From Turnera subulata (Eukaryota > Streptophyta > Magnoliopsida > Malpighiales > Passifloraceae), in the NCBI GenBank assembly GCA_028386065.3, contig JAKUCV010003535.1, positions 82,501 to 146,500 of the forward strand: 64,000 nucleotides of DNA, read 5' to 3'. The position numbers were made by a program, and so were the translations under genes. The notes beneath the pieces are model-generated. The model made no database searches, was not told where the DNA came from, and worked only from the letters and a program-made list of their open reading frames with translations. Below are positions 20,241 through 31,000 of the stretch, piece after piece (position 1 is the stretch's first letter; each line of letters opens with the position of its first letter).

Positions 20241-23200
20241 TGAAACGACGACATCCCAGGAACAATATACCAAAACATAAATAAATACGAAATGACCAAA
20301 ACACCCTTTAGTCCAGGGATGCCAAAACTCTATGTGTAATAATATCTCAAAAATCCCAAATAATAATATTCATCAAGAAGTAAATTTCGGGATGTAATAA
20401 CGACCAAAGTATAAATAGGCTCAACCTGCCAAAACAACCACCGACAAATCAACCGGAATAATAGTGAACCAAATCCAAAGTAAATCAAATCCACATCCCA
20501 AAAATAATTATGCAGCGGAAAATAAAGAAATAGTCAATGACAAGAGTAATCGTGTGCAGTGTCAAACTATGGATCCACCAGGAAGGAAACGCAGCTACCT
20601 GCTGAAACGAAAGAGTCTGATACCCGAGGTAAGAGCAACCGTCAACAAGCTACTAATGATCTGTAAAACCACGGTGGCGATTTATATGAGTCGCCTACTC
20701 AATGTACAATATAAGACAAGCATACAGGCACACGAAGACAGACTCGTAGGGTGAGTAAGTCCAGGAGCACAAGTATACACACACAATCAACATGTGTCAA
20801 ATACCACACATACAAGTGTTAAGTGAATTATCTGGTAATCACATTCTTACCATTATTAAGGGCCCTCTACTGTGTGCCTCGGGCGCGGTAGTGACTGGCC
20901 AGCTCCCCAGCGCATATGCCCAAATATAGTCATATATATAGATATAGTATAACTATCAACAACGGAATGGGTAAGTTCCGACTAAGAAAACCACTATCAA
21001 CAAGTGGCCGACAGCTCTAGGAGGGGTGTGCTCCTCAAAGAAATTATAATACAAAATCTTGGGGCACACTCGTTAGTCCCCAAGTCGCCAGCTCTGTGAG
21101 GGGTGCTCTCACCAAAAGGAATAGATAATAACAAATAACCAAGGGGTACACCAGAAAGATCCCCCAAGGCGCCAGCTCTGTGAGGGGTACACTCACTAAT
21201 ATACTAACCGAGGGCGTACCCATCAATTCCCTCATTGCCGTCTCTGTGAATACAATTCACTAAAATAATAGGACCCGAGGGGTACCCTCTCTTCCCTCTC
21301 GGTGCTACCGGTGAACTGCCCCACAGTAGAACTTATTAATTATTCAGGTACATTATGTTACCAATTATGAAATTGTTTAAGGATCACCTCGAGTCATATC
21401 TAAGTTGTGTACCATTGCAGAGGTTCTCTAAACAGAGCGTAAAGCTCACAATAAACAGGATATAGCAAGATAGCGTATATCACAAGCATGGCAATAACAG
21501 CTCATAGGAGAATCACATGGCAAACAACACATATTTACTGTCATGGCAATTCATCACATAAACAACCAGGTACACAACATAGTCAACAGTATGAAGCATA
21601 CTCAGCAAGCAGTACTACCTAACCATACCAATAAGTATTCGCATACAGGTATATAAGTCTTATAGAGTCACCTCAATTATGATGGCGCTCTGTTTGTCCA
21701 CCATTAGTACCAGCCGCTCCTGAATCATGTCTCGTGCCTACACACATAAACACCATAACTCACAAGGATATTCAACAATAAATAAATTATGCATGCTTGT
21801 GCAATGCAACCGTGAGTTAAATCTAGTCCAACTAATTTACTTCCACTCACCAATTATAGCTCCAAGTCACGGGCCTAAGGTTCACAGGCTTAAAGCCCAA
21901 CTAAGTCCAAAATCATAATCCTACTTAAAATCCTCATGGTCACTAGGCCTAAAGCCCACATCCTCGAACCCATCATTTAAAGCCATCTATGTCCTTGGGC
22001 TTAAAGCCCATCACTTAATTAAATCCAAATAATTATGTTGGTCATGACGTCACTTTACTGGGCCAGGGCCCAATTTGTCAAATCCCCGGTTGAAGGGTTT
22101 ACCCGAGCCCGAATTACCGCCCTAGAGGTTCTACTCGCGTGAACAAATCGGGCACATACTATTCACTCACCACTCTGGGTTTCTACTATAGTCATCTATT
22201 CCCGATACACCGCTTATATCCTTTAAAAACAATACATGCCATGAATGAAAATTAAGTTACAACATCATCGGAGAAGAAACCCTTAATAACGGAGAATTTT
22301 GCTTCGCCGAAACTGAACCGTGCTCGTCGGATTAGGAACCCGAGACACCAAAAAAACTCAAACTCGCCGGAATCCCGTCACAGCCTCGCCAAAAGTACCA
22401 CAACAGACCCAAACGAACTCCATAGATTCTGCCAAACCGAGACATGCTTAGCAACAACAACACAACACACACTAACCAAGCACAGACACCAAAGGACGAA
22501 TTGAAAAGGGGAAGAACAAGGTAGGATCCTTACCGAAAAGTAATTTGACTCCGAACAGCATCAGATCCACCAACCAACGCCTCAGTTCTCCAACAACCAC
22601 TCAACCCGACCTCAGATCTGACCGAGACAACACCAACGACCACTGCAACCACAACCCCCACTGTGAGTAGAACCCAGCTGAATTGCCGTCAACAACAACC
22701 ACCACAACCCCGACAAAAACCGAAAACCGACACTACACCACCCCCACGAACCCGCCATCGTCCAACAACACACACGAACCGCCACCAAAACAAACCAACG
22801 CCCGATTAGACAAAATCGGCCAAGGGAGAACGGAGAAGAAAGGGAAAGGACAAAGGAAAGGAACGGTGGCTTACCTGTGAAGAGCGACCGCGACGCACCT
22901 CGAGCATCACGCCACAAACAGTTCCCCACACTCATAGATCCTCCACAGCGGCGGCGTTGCAGCAACGACGACGACCAACTCGTATGCGGCGCTCGATAAG
23001 GACGGCGGTGGCACGAGTGTGTTTGTCAGAGAGGAGAATGAAAAAGAAAGGAGGAAGAAGATGGGAGCGGCGGCCAAGAGAAAACGGAGGAGAAAAGAAT
23101 AAGAGAAAAGAGAGAGAGAGAGAGGAAGAAAAGAAGAGAGGGTTAAGGTTGTCCGGCCCGAGCTCAAAACGACGTCGTTTTGAGCTTGGGCGCGGTCAAC

Positions 23201-23470
23201 CCGCCCTAAGTCAACCTTCCTTTGTTTTTTTTTGTTTAAGCTCAAAACGACGTAGTTTCACTAAAACTACTTAAAAGCCTAACTTCCAACTCCGAAATCC
23301 GATTTAACTCCAACGAAGGCTCGATTATGAAGAAATCCGACATAAAGCTTAATAATCCAAGGTAATTTATTACCCTAAGATCCAAAACCCTGAGAAACTC
23401 TCAAGGGTAAAATTGGAATAAAAAATTTCGAAAATTCCATAACTAAATTATGAAAAATCGGGGCGTTACA
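20241..23470 (-). repeat. solo LTR (3230 bp), lineage unassigned
   Basis: The block starts TGAAACGACG and ends GGGGCGTTACA, i.e. TG...CA, and is flanked by the 5-bp duplication agcac (20236-20240 and 23471-23475). It has no gag or pol and no second copy in the window, so it is a solo LTR left by recombination. Minus orientation is favoured because that strand starts TGTAACGCCCCG, a common plant LTR start. The size and start suggest a Ty3/gypsy chromovirus, but this is weak. Open frames at 22612-23274 are not recognised proteins. Confidence 0.78.
23161..23186. repeat. 26-bp perfect palindrome in solo LTR
   Basis: The 26 bases from AGCTCAAAAC to GTTTTGAGCT read the same on both strands, centred on ACGACGTCGT. 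A near copy of one arm recurs about 80 bp away (23238-23255). The centre contains an ACGT core of the kind bound by plant bZIP factors. Confidence 0.9.
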
Positions 23471-23548
23471 AGCACGAGGTGCTCCAACCATGAACACACA
23501 CCACACACATCAGTTAACTCAAATTTGGTTGTTTCTTTTTCTTGCGTT

Positions 23549-23579
23549 GTTTCGTCCTTAGATTCTATGGACTCATCAA
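23549..23579 (-). ncRNA. hammerhead-ribozyme-like core, copy 3 (element B)
   Basis: On the minus strand the order is TTGATGAG, stem II (TCCATAG/CTAAGGA, one mismatch), CGAAAC. It lies 12 bp upstream of B's 3' LTR and is antisense to B. Core bases equal those at 1141 and 4675, while stem-loop bases differ. The same C-to-T core change is present. No complete stem I/III with cleavage site was found. Confidence 0.4.
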
Positions 23580-23590
23580 CGAGGGGCATC

Positions 23591-25153
23591 TATGAACACT
23601 CAAATTTGACCCATGAATATTCCTCTAATTTAGATTTTAGGGGTGCTCAAACCATAAGATTAATGAGATGATTTGGTCTTTGGTAAGGCACACTTAGAAT
23701 TTATTTTAGTAGAATGTATATTTTATGAATTGGGATTTATATATTTTGACCTTAGGATTAATGAGATGATTTAATCTTAGGATAAGAATATACTAAAGCC
23801 TATTTCATCAAAATAATATCCCATTTTTTTCATTTGGGCTGTCCTGTTTATTTTAACCCAATTATAATGAGATGATTTATTTTTGGGGTTAAGTATGAAA
23901 TTGAGAGCCTAAGTTAATAAAATGTGGACCTTCCAGAGTTGAGCAGCCCATAAACAAATTACTTACAGACTAATTTTAGCTCTAATTTTGGTGAATCAAC
24001 CTTTAATAGTAAATATATTTTTGGTATGATTTGGGCATGAAATGGGGAGTTGATGTGTAATCAATAAATTAGGAGATGATTGGGGGAAGTAATAATCAAG
24101 AAAAGAGGTGATTCTTGGTTGATTAGGGGTTAATTATGCGGTGGAATCAAATCAGGGAGGAATTAGGGAAAACCAGGTGCGAAAAAGGAAAGAACGGGGA
24201 AACGCGGAGGTTCCGGGTGGCCATGGCAGGATGACCGCCGGCCATGGCGATCATGCAGGCCTAGATTGCCTGATTTTCCCGATTTTCTCCCCTAATTTGA
24301 TTCTACACGGTTTTGGCACAGATTTTTGGCTGAGACCTTGGTCATTAAGTAGTTCCACACCCCTGTACACTCCAGAAAACTATAAATAGGACCCCCTACT
24401 CACATTGCAAAGGATCAATCTCTCATTATACACACACCCCATAAGCTTTATCTGCTTGGAGAAACTCTATTTCTCCATGCTTAGAAAACCTTCCATAGGA
24501 AGAAAACTCTAGAGAAATTTCGTGGTTATCATAATTAAAGGAAGCAAGAAGGATAGACTAAGAGGGAATCAAAGATTGAGCTAAGGAATGGGAAGAAAGT
24601 GGGTACACAATTCAACCCAAACCAAGGAGCAAGAGGAGGGCTACAAGAGGTAACACTAAACTCTGTTGTGTTTATTATTTGCTGAGATTTTTATGATGAT
24701 ATTGATGATGTGAATGTCGTGATTCCATGTATGAGAACTACGTGGGCTTTGAACCCGGTCGCTGGGGTACGTAGGTGGTCTCTAGTGGTAGAGACTCAAG
24801 CCCAATTATTTATTTTTCCCTTTTGTTTCAATTTCAGTTTATTGTCTCTATAAGATTTGTTTCCACACTCTTCACACACCTACATAAGGAATACATGTAT
24901 TCTTCAATTGCACGAAGTTTCGCCCTAACACGGATGGGTGCTTAACACCTTCCTATCCGTGATGAACCCCCGAATCCCATGTCTTTGGTTCGCTATGATC
25001 AGTTACCTAAAGGAGTCATTCAAAAGGTTTTCTCCAAAATTTTGCCCTTAATAAAATTTGGGTGGTGACTCTATTGACATGGGATTGACCCGAGGAAGAA
25101 GGTGAAAAGGAAAAGGTGAAGAGGCCCAAGTGATTTTGGGTCGGATCTTCACA
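23591..25153 (+). repeat. 3' LTR of element B
   Basis: The LTR is 1563 bp, from TATGAACACT (start TG decayed to TA) to GGATCTTCACA. TATAAATAGG is at 24381-24390. It has three clean ATGAGATGATT motifs at about 23664, 23760 and 23868, where the 5' LTR has GAGACG or GAGATAA at the same places. The U5 PBS-like tract reads TGGTGACTCTA here. A short purine-rich tract, GAGGGGCATC, lies directly before it and may be the plus-strand primer. Confidence 0.92.
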
Positions 25154-26941
25154 ATTACTAGGTGGCGCAACAAGGCATCCCGAATGGTGAAGCGCCCGTC
25201 CGAAGAGGATCCAATCCAAATGGTGATGAAGAACTTGCAACCTATCTACTATGATCGCATGGTGAGCAATTATTATGCCAATTTTAAGGCTCTTATTGGT
25301 GCGGGAACTTAATTGGAAGATGCCATAGCATCCGGCAAAATCAAGACTACTAATGAGAATTCTTTTCAAAGAAAGAATTATGGTACAAGCGCCAATCAGA
25401 AATCTGCAGATGTGAACAATGTTGAGGCAATTGCTCCAATTCAATTAAGTGGTGCTAAAAAGGAATTCACTCGATTGTCTATACCACTTAATAAGGTCTT
25501 GAAGATTTGTGTTGCCCAAAATGTCATAACACCATTGGAGCCACCTGCCACTCCTAATCTTAAGGGCGACCAAAGCAAGAATTGTAACTATCACCAATCC
25601 AAGGGGCAAGATACCGATGATTGCTTTCGTCAGCGCCATTTGGTACAAGATTTGATTGATCAAGGGAAGCTCATTCCTGCAACAAAGCCAAACACCAAGA
25701 CAAATCTTTTGCCTTCTCACAATACCATTGGCGCCATCCTTGAGGAGGGACTCTTGGATGTGTTTAAGCTTATTCATCCCATGGAGGAAGTAGAGTGCAT
25801 GATGCTCGTTAACTTGAACGACTATGTAGACTTGGAGGAAGATGAAATAGATGTTATTACTAGGCCGGGACGACTTGTCAAGCTGATTGATCTTGAAGGC
25901 GAAAATCCTATCACACCTCCCAAGATCCCTAATCAACCCGAGGAGAATCCACTCTTGAAGCAATTGAAGAAGACTCAAGCAAACATCACCATATGGGGAA
26001 TGCTCATGACATCAGCCCCACATAGGGAGAAAATGCTACAACTTTTGGGAAACACACAAGTACCCATCGACACTAGACCAAATGCTTTGGTAGAAATCAT
26101 GGCTATCACAAGCAATGAAAATTCTATCACTTTTTCTGACAAGGACCTAATGACAAGCAAAGGCAAGCACACAGATGCACTTTGCATCACGGTGCATGTT
26201 AAAGGAAATCAAGTTCTAATGGTCCTAGTTGATAACAGATCAGCTTTAAATGTGTATCCACTAAAAGTTGCAAGCATCCTTGGGTTAGGATTGGAGGACT
26301 TCACTCCATCAAGACAAACCGTCCGAGCTTATGATAATGCAAAGAGAGAAGTCCTCGGCACTATTACTCTTGAAGTGAATTTCGGCCCGGTAGCCTTCCC
26401 AATCGAGTTTCAAGTTCTTGACATCGCATCAAGCTTCAATCTACTACTTGAGAGACCTTGGTTGCATTAAGCCAAAGCCGTACCATCTACCTTGCATCAA
26501 ATGCTCAAGTTTCCACACAATTGTGGTATAATGACTATCCGAGGAGGTGCATTGGATCTACCCGCCAAGCAAGTGCACGAGCTAGACGAGGATAAGGAGA
26601 TCTCCCTTTCTGGTTTTGTATTTAAAGAGGTCAACACCTTGACTTGGGGATTAAAGCATCAAGAGAATTTCTCTTTATACTACGACCCTTTTAGCAATGC
26701 AAGGATCATGGGCATCATGGAGAAGATGGGCTTCTTATCCTTCATGGGACTTGGGCGCAATCAACAAGGGATAATCGAGCCTCCACCAATTCCAACCATC
26801 ATTCCATCCTTTGGACATGAAGAGAATGGAAGCTAGGAATAGGGAACGAGCTCGTACTAAGAAGGAGAATCAAGCAATGAATTTTGAGATGGCTCCCTAC
26901 TTCAAGACATTGAGTTGACATTTTGTAAAGGAAGGTGATGA
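25154..26941 (+). pseudogene. gag-pro: gag C-terminus and protease of element A
   Basis: The frame resumes after B with TRWRNKASRMVKRPSEEDP, joining the part ending SEYIT at 9038. The stretch NYYANFKALIGAG is followed by a stop at 25311. The nucleocapsid-like block is CNYHQSKGQDTDDC (25588-25629), with Gln in place of the knuckle His. The protease site reads MVLVDNRSALN (26218-26250), where DNGSALN is usual, so the active-site loop is altered. After a stop at 26470 the linker continues to 26941 (EKMGFLSFMGLGRN), where copia D is inserted. The rest of A's pol is at 53908. Confidence 0.88.
26937..26941. other. target-site duplication of D, left (gatga)
   Basis: gatga directly precedes D's 5' LTR and is repeated at 53908-53912 after its 3' LTR. 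Confidence 0.9.
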
Positions 26942-27911
26942 TGTTCACCAAAAATTAGGGTTAATCACCTCCTAATGCTTAACTTTGATTAACCATGTTA
27001 ATTATTTGGTTTTGATGACTAACAAATTACAAGTGAATTGCTAGCATTGCTTGTGTTGATTTTCACCTGCAGGAGAAATATGGTTTTTATCGATACCATA
27101 TCTGCAGAGCTGTCACTTTCAACTTTTTGTGCAAGTTGCATGTGGTCCTGCAAGTATTTAAATCCCTCTTCCAGCCGTTTGAATTGATGAACAAGTAAGA
27201 GGGAAGACTTTATGGATGTGCAGAAGAAGTTCCCACCTATCTCCCACTCAATTCTAGAAGGTGGTCCAAACTTTCTAGATTTGGTACTACTTTGCAACCA
27301 AGGAGTTGACATGCTTAACAACACCAAACTGAAGCTTTTATTGAACTGAAGTCAACTGAAGTACAAGGAGCCGTTGCAAGAGCTTTTCCCCCACACTCAG
27401 ATTCTATAAAGAGGGACATTTACTCCTCTGGGAGTTTATCCCAGCTATTGTGCAAAATCTGAGTGTATACTTGAGCTAAAAGATTTGGTAATTGATCTGG
27501 TTTTTCTACTTACAGTGTGAATTTTTTCAAAGGGCAATTTGTAAGCAAGGCTTGGTTTAGTTTTGCTGGGTACTCAAGTCTAGGATTAGATTTGAGGGTA
27601 GGTTCAAGCTTAGCTTGTGAAAAGCTTGTATAGGTTAGAGCTTAGCCTGTGAAAAGCTTGTAAAGGTTCGAGCTTGGCCTAGAAAAGCTTGAGTTTGTAA
27701 AGGTTAGGGTTGATCCCGCAAAAACCTAAGTATAATGAGTGTTTGAAATCCTAAAGGAAGGAACCTTTAGGTAGTGGAGTACCTGGTGAGGAGGAACCAC
27801 TCTAAATCTTCTGTGTTTACTCTCTCTCTCTCTCTCTCTCTCTCTCTTTACTCTACACACTCGCTAAGTGCTCGGAAGATTTAGTATCGCAGAAACCAAA
27901 TCTCTCTGTCC
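26942..27911 (+). repeat. 5' LTR of D, 3' end deleted
   Basis: It starts TGTTCACCAAAAATTAGGG. TATAAAG is at 27405-27411, and a TC microsatellite lies at about 27819-27848. Homology to the 3' LTR stops near 27911 (CTGTCCGAA); the final part ending GGGCCTACA and the tRNA primer site are missing, so the LTR joins gag directly. Repeats of AAAGCTTGTA-type sequence occur at 27610-27700. Confidence 0.88.
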
Positions 27912-29652
27912 GAACTTTGATGGGGAAACTTTAATTATTGGAAGTTTTGCATGAAGATCTTCCTTAAAGGAAAGAATATTGAGATGCGGCATATTGTCCA
28001 GAATCCTTACAACAGGCCAAACAGTCCTTTGCATCTCTGAACTGGTGATCAGATGAAGAGAGCAAAGCTTGATGCTCAAGCCAAAAATACTCTATTGTGT
28101 GGAATAAGTGAAAGTGAGTTTCAAAGAGTTAGATCTTGTGAAACTGCTCATGAAATATGGAAATTATTGTGCATCACTCACGTGGGCGCAAATCAAGTCA
28201 AAGAGTCAATGCTCAATCGCTTGATGCGAGAGTATGAGCTTTTTCAAATGGTTTCTAGAGAAACTATACAAGCAATGGATGCTCGCTTTACTATACTCTG
28301 TAACAACCTTGCATCACTTGGAAAAGTATTGACACATAGAGAAAAGGTCACAAAGATACTGAGGTCAATTCCCAAAGAATGGGAACCTAAAGTGACTGCC
28401 ATCGAAGAAGCTCAGAATTTAAATTTGCTATCTTATGATGAGCTCATTGGCAAGCTAATTTGTCATGGCGACAAAATTGAACCAAAGAGGAAGGATGTCG
28501 CTCTAAAGGTTCACGAACTAAATGTTGATGAAGATAGCGACTCTGATGTGGCTCTTCTTACCTGAAGATTTGCTAGGTACCTTAAGATGAAGAAGCAACT
28601 CAAAGGGAAGAATCTTATGGTCACAAAAGCTGAGGAGGCCAAGGAAGATCATCTCGTATGTTTTGGTTGCAATTGCCCAGGACATATCAAGTTTGAATGT
28701 CCTTACCAAAAGAAGGACAGATCTAGTTTTTCAAAAATCAGAAGGAAGAAAGCGATGGCTGCTTGGGATGATTCTGATTTCACCAATGATTCTGACGAGG
28801 AGGAGGAGAAAAATCCTTGCTTCATGGCATATGAAGACTCTGAGGTAATTGATTCTACCGATTTTAATCTTGAAGAATTACTTGAAGCATCTGATGAGTT
28901 GCATGTTAAATACAAGCAAGTCTTTCGGAAAAACAAATAGCTTAAGAAGAAAATTGATTTGCTCGAGTTTGATGAGGAAATATAAGAATGAAAATGAGAA
29001 ACTTAGGCATGCTAATTCTGATGCTGAAAAAATCTGTGATGTTTTGAAAATAGAAAAATTTGCTCTTAAGAATGCATATGATGAACTCGAGAGGAGCTAT
29101 ACTAGTAAGAGTGATATGTGTAAAGATCTAGAAAATGAAAAAGGTGTTCTTGAAAAGTATGTTACTGATCTAAAATCTTCTCTAGAGAAATTTACTAGTA
29201 GTAGCAATAATTTGAATATGTTGCTAGGATAGCAAAGAAATCCTATACAAAAACAAAGATTAGGTGCTACACATTTGGTTGCTGAAAAACCAAATCATAT
29301 TGTGCGATTTGTTAGGGCAGAATGTAGTGTGCCACACGAACTCGAAACTTCACACCTAAGTAGTAATAGGCCACACAAGTATTTGAACAACTATACTTCA
29401 AGGTCAAGTAGGTCAAGTCTGGGTACTAGAAAACCAAATAGGAAGAACAAGCCATACCGACCAATTCTGGTTTTTAACAAACCAATTCATAGAATGCATT
29501 CACATGGATTTAGACGAAACACCTATGAACACTCTTCTAGGAATTTTATGCATACCCAATATCATCCACCACGTATTACTTGCTATTACTGTGGAAAGAA
29601 TGGTCATGGTATCAAGGCTTGCAGGATTAAGAAGAGAAATGAAAATGTTTGA
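27912..29652 (+). pseudogene. gag: gag of D (UBN2-type) with two zinc knuckles
   Basis: The first codons (FDGE, then NYWKFCMKIFLKG after a one-base shift) are the N-terminus of copia Gag. The UBN2-type capsid core follows (KNTLLCGISESEFQ, REYELFQMVSRETIQAMD). A first CCHC knuckle, CFGCNCPGHIKFEC, is at 28661-28702. An acidic and coiled-coil-like region runs through 28740-29230. A second knuckle, CYYCGKNGHGIKAC, is at 29581-29622. Long Gag with coiled coil and two knuckles is usual in SIRE-type elements. Stops after SPLHL, at 28563, at 28938 and at 29230 disable it. Confidence 0.87.
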
Positions 29653-29734
29653 TATGTGTGGGTTCCAAAAGGAACCAAACCTAACCCCACAGGATCCAAA
29701 TTAGTTTGGTTACTTAAAACCTAGTTGTTTTTTG

Positions 29735-31000
29735 CAGGTGACAAGGGATGAATGGATCTTAGACAGTTGATGCTCAAGGCATATGACAGGAGAAGTATCC
29801 ATGTTTTCATCCCTAACCATAAAAAACCGAGGAAAAGTAACTCTTGGTGACAAGTCCAAAAGATAAATTCTCGGGTTTCGTAACATTGATTCTACCCCAT
29901 CTATTGAACATGTTTTACTTGTTGATAATCTGAAATATAATCTGCTTAGTGTGACTCAACTGTGTGATAAGGGTTATAAAGTCGTATTTGAAGCATCTAA
30001 GTGCTTAGTTAGATCAGAAGACAAAGATGTGGTATTTACTGGTACAAGAAAATAGAATATCTACTCTATTTCCTTTGATAATGCTACTAACTTTGAGCTT
30101 AAGTGTTTAAGTGCAAGAACAAAAACACCAACCTTGTGGCACAGAAGGCTAGGGCATGCCAACTTCCAGATTATCAAGCAAGATGTTGGTGAAAGGCTTA
30201 CTCGCACTAAGATATGTAAAAGAAGCTACATGTCGTGCGTGTCAGCTTGGTAAACAGGTTAAGAGTTCCTTTAAACCCAAGCATGCTACCTCTACATCTA
30301 GACCTCTTGAATTGCTGCATATGGATTTCTTTGGACCTATGAGAACCATGAGCATTGGTGGTAAAAGATATATTTTTGTCATTGTTGATGATTACACAGG
30401 ATATACATGGGTTATATTTCTTGCTCATAAGGATCGTGCATGTGATGAGTTCAGTACTCTTGTTAAACGATTACAAAATGAAAAAGGTTATAAAATCTCA
30501 AAAATAAGAAGTGATCATAGAGGAGGATTTGATAATCTTTCCTTCAATCAATTATGTGAGCAAAGTGGCATAGTACACACTTTTTTGACTCCTAGAACTC
30601 CTCAACAAAATGGGATTGTTGAAAGGAAGAATCGAACATTGCAAGAATTGGCTAGAACTATACTTAATGAGCTAGTTACCAATATATTTCTGGACTGAGG
30701 GTGTGAACAAAGCATGCTATGTTTTAAATAGAGTCTCTATGCGTCCTATGATTGAAAAGAGACCCTATGAGATTTGGTATGGGAAGAAACCAAATATTTC
30801 TTACTTACGGGTCTTTGGGTCTAAATGCTATATTCTTAATACAGAGGATAACCTTGACAAGTTTGAGACGAAATCTGTTGATGGCATTTTCCTTGACTAT
30901 TCTACAACCAGTAAAGCATATCGAGTCTATAACAAGATAAATATGGTTGTTGAAGAAACCATGCATGTTGTATTTGATGAAACTGACCCTTGTGATCTAA
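29735..31000 (+). pseudogene. pol: protease and integrase of D
   Basis: The protease start is DEWILDS followed by a stop codon where DSG is needed (about 29750-29772), so the active-site Gly is lost. Integrase: LWHRRLGHAN with CRACQLGKQVKSSF forms the HHCC zinc site, with a frame change between. The core keeps its three acidic residues: D in LLHMDFFGP, D in KIRSDHRGGF and E in NGIVERKNRTLQE (30600-30640). A frame change near 30695 leads to KACYVLNRVSMRP. The GGEF-type motif after the second Asp is altered to RGGF. The order integrase before RT identifies Ty1/copia. Confidence 0.88.

Larger units (their letters stand above)
9039..25153 (+). mobile_element. non-autonomous Tat/Ogre-type element B
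   Basis: B is flanked by a perfect 5-bp duplication and has two LTRs (1555 and 1563 bp), a primer site, gag-protease, an antisense gene, a repetitive 3' region and no reverse transcriptase, RNase H or integrase. The sequence runs from the linker after protease (to 13643) straight to post-integrase-type DNA (about 14100), which implies an internal deletion. Its LTRs and 3' region match element C. Two later insertions, a hAT element and an LTR now solo, lie between 17809 and 23470. By-eye comparison of the first 400 bp of the two LTRs shows roughly 5-8% difference, so insertion is not recent. Confidence 0.92.

Noticed and set aside
22612..23274. Frames on both strands in the solo LTR
   Set aside because: The sequence is low-complexity (GA- and CCG-rich), the frames overlap on both strands, and LTRs of this size often carry such chance frames.
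23664..23880. CRISPR-like spaced repeats
   Set aside because: Motifs are short, imperfect and spaced about 100 bp apart within a plant LTR; there are no cas genes and the DNA is eukaryotic.
27819..27848. TC microsatellite as a regulatory element
   Set aside because: It is a simple repeat in the D LTR that also occurs, shorter, in the other LTR copy; nothing supports a specific role.
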